From: an uncultured Rhodospirillaceae bacterium | GTDB lineage: Bacteria; Pseudomonadota; Alphaproteobacteria; Rhodospirillales; Rhodospirillaceae | Direction of reading: 5' to 3' | NCBI GenBank assembly: GCA_943787205.1 | Contig: CALSLN010000027.1 | Location: 1 to 41,034 of the forward strand | DNA: 41,034 nt | In this document: positions 39,962 through 41,034 of the stretch, in pieces | Numbering within the stretch: the stretch's first letter is position 1 | Layout of the letters: every line of letters begins with the position of its first letter | Position numbers and translations under genes: made by a program | The notes under the pieces: model-generated | What the model was told of the DNA's origin: nothing | The model's database searches: none | The model's input: the letters and a program-made list of their open reading frames with translations, nothing else

Positions 39962-40945
39962 ATGCCTCAACCTACATGTAACAGCCCAGGTTTTTCTGAA
40001 GGTCTAATCAGCGTATCCGAAATCGATCAGTGGATCGATTTCTTAACTAACGTATTTGAATGGCGTGTACTTTACGACGGCCCTTGCGGATCAGAAATAC
40101 GGGGCATGTGGCAACTGTCCAGGGATGTTAAAGCGCGCCAAGTTCTGCTTGGAGAGCCAAACGCGGAGACAACCCAAGGGCGAATTCGGCTAATCAAGTT
40201 TGAGAATGTCACCCAGAAAAGAGCCCGTCCAATCGCGTACGCCTGGGACACAGGAGGGTTCTTTGACCTGCACGTTCAAGTGCGCGACTTACGCGGCCTC
40301 TACGAAAAAATGCAGGGCTGTGGTTGGCATGGATTCACAGAGCCAAAAAGATTAGACGTTAGCGGTGTTACCATTGATGAAGTCTTGGTTCATGGCCCTG
40401 ATGGTATGGCATTTGCGCTAATCGAGCGCATATCGCCTCCTTTCCAGGTTGTCGACGGATATGCAGCCGTCAGCCCCGCCTGGAACGCACCTCAAATGGT
40501 GTCCGACCTCACGTCTGCACATCAATTCTATTCTGAAGGTCTTGGATTCAAGACAACGATAGAGTTTGAGATGCCACCGCCAGAGGATGGAGATACATTA
40601 TTCGGCCTGCCCTTGAGCCTTGGAAAAACAACATCAACCGAGCTTGCATTCTTTCATCCGGGTGGGCGGCGTGGTGCAATAGGGTCCGTTGACTTACTTC
40701 ACATGGTCGGCGTTCAGGGGCGAGACCTCCGCGCCTCCACGCGACCACCCAATCTCGGACTAATGCTAATAAGATTTCCTGTGAAGAAGCTCAATGATTA
40801 TATGAGTGCGATACAGAACGCAGGCGTAAAGCTATTTTCAGGACCTATGCAGGTGAATATTGAACCGTACGGCGTAACGACAGCTATCGGAGTCATCTCA
40901 CCGGAAGGTGCATTAATCGAATTTTATGAGGACTTGACCCCATGA
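39962..40945 (+). CDS. two-domain VOC family protein
   Basis: A 327-residue protein with two VOC halves. The first (about 10-155) has an EGLISVSEIDQWIDFLTNVF opening and a closing VLVHGPDGMAFALIERI. The second (about 170-327) has a QFYSEGLGFKTTIEFEMPPP segment and ends TAIGVISPEGALIEFYEDLT. Its stop overlaps the start of the next gene by four bases (ATGA). It may act with the GST 28 bases upstream; substrate unknown. Confidence 0.87.
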   Translation: MPQPTCNSPGFSEGLISVSEIDQWIDFLTNVFEWRVLYDGPCGSEIRGMWQLSRDVKARQVLLGEPNAETTQGRIRLIKFENVTQKRARPIAYAWDTGGFFDLHVQVRDLRGLYEKMQGCGWHGFTEPKRLDVSGVTIDEVLVHGPDGMAFALIERISPPFQVVDGYAAVSPAWNAPQMVSDLTSAHQFYSEGLGFKTTIEFEMPPPEDGDTLFGLPLSLGKTTSTELAFFHPGGRRGAIGSVDLLHMVGVQGRDLRASTRPPNLGLMLIRFPVKKLNDYMSAIQNAGVKLFSGPMQVNIEPYGVTTAIGVISPEGALIEFYEDLTP

Positions 40946-41034
40946 TCAGGGTCCTACGTCTCATTATTCTAATCACTGCCTATTCAGGATCTGTGTATGG
41001 AGAAGACGTCCGCATGGCGACAATGTCGCCGGTC
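40942..41034 (+). CDS. exported protein, N-terminal fragment at window end
   Basis: Thirty-one codons before the window ends: MIRVLRLIILITAYSGSVYG then EDVRMATMSPV. This is a Sec signal peptide with probable cleavage after VYG. It overlaps the preceding stop, so it is translationally coupled to the VOC gene. Too short to name; a periplasmic binding protein or similar exported protein is possible. Confidence 0.75.
   Translation, partial: MIRVLRLIILITAYSGSVYGEDVRMATMSPV

Overview
The window looks like a chromosomal segment of a free-living, probably marine or aquatic alphaproteobacterium. This is inferred from gene content: a proton-translocating transhydrogenase with its alpha subunit split into two genes (pntAA/pntAB), a GapR/DUF2312 nucleoid protein, a 41-residue L36, and the DUF1244, N-formylglutamate amidohydrolase-like and pyruvate kinase genes close together. 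I see no rRNA, tRNA, CRISPR array, phage genes or transposase.

Layout. (i) 1-4784: an accessory locus with three paralogous dinucleotide-binding proteins of the F420:NADP reductase-like family (two with clear Sec signal peptides; the first is cut by the window edge), two unusual class I methyltransferases and one small helical protein, in the order MT1, small protein, MT2. (ii) 4795-8881 (minus): transhydrogenase operon pntAA-pntAB-pntB followed by a Tat/lipobox short-chain dehydrogenase. (iii) 9051-11940 (plus): a DUF3108 protein, two unknown membrane proteins and an unknown soluble protein. (iv) 12024-18284 (minus): an FGE-fold protein framed by an inverted repeat, a YcnI-like copper protein, a Tat-exported DUF1838 protein, an ABC1/UbiB kinase-like protein and an M3 oligoendopeptidase. 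(v) 18448-21453: acyl-CoA ligase, a bacterial voltage-gated sodium channel, and gapR. (vi) 21666-26192 (plus): a receiver/HPt-like regulator, then a second methyltransferase locus (small protein, MT3, MT4) in which both methyltransferases carry Tat-type leaders. (vii) 26316-30153: DUF1244, N-formylglutamate amidohydrolase family, EamA transporter, pyruvate kinase, rpmJ. (viii) 30294-41034: alpha/beta hydrolase, DEAD-box helicase, NTF2-like protein, carboxylesterase, DUF985 cupin, three VOC-family proteins, a glutathione S-transferase, two small CX6C membrane proteins, and a large membrane-anchored propeller protein.

The strongest candidate for an undescribed system is the pair of methyltransferase loci. 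Each has two methyltransferases of one family (four paralogs sharing an IHIQPxGYVxD motif before the SAM-binding domain) and one copy of a small companion protein, with the gene order changed between loci. One locus appears cytoplasmic and the other carries Tat leaders. The first locus also lies beside exported NAD(P)-binding proteins, so the window is rich in Rossmann enzymes predicted to leave the cytoplasm. What they act on is unknown.

Three genes (MT2, a small CX6C membrane protein, the propeller protein) are each broken by exactly one extra base in a homopolymer run (A7, A9, C7). Read across the run, each becomes one sensible protein. This could be assembly or sequencing error or true length variation, so these entries are annotated over the repaired span.
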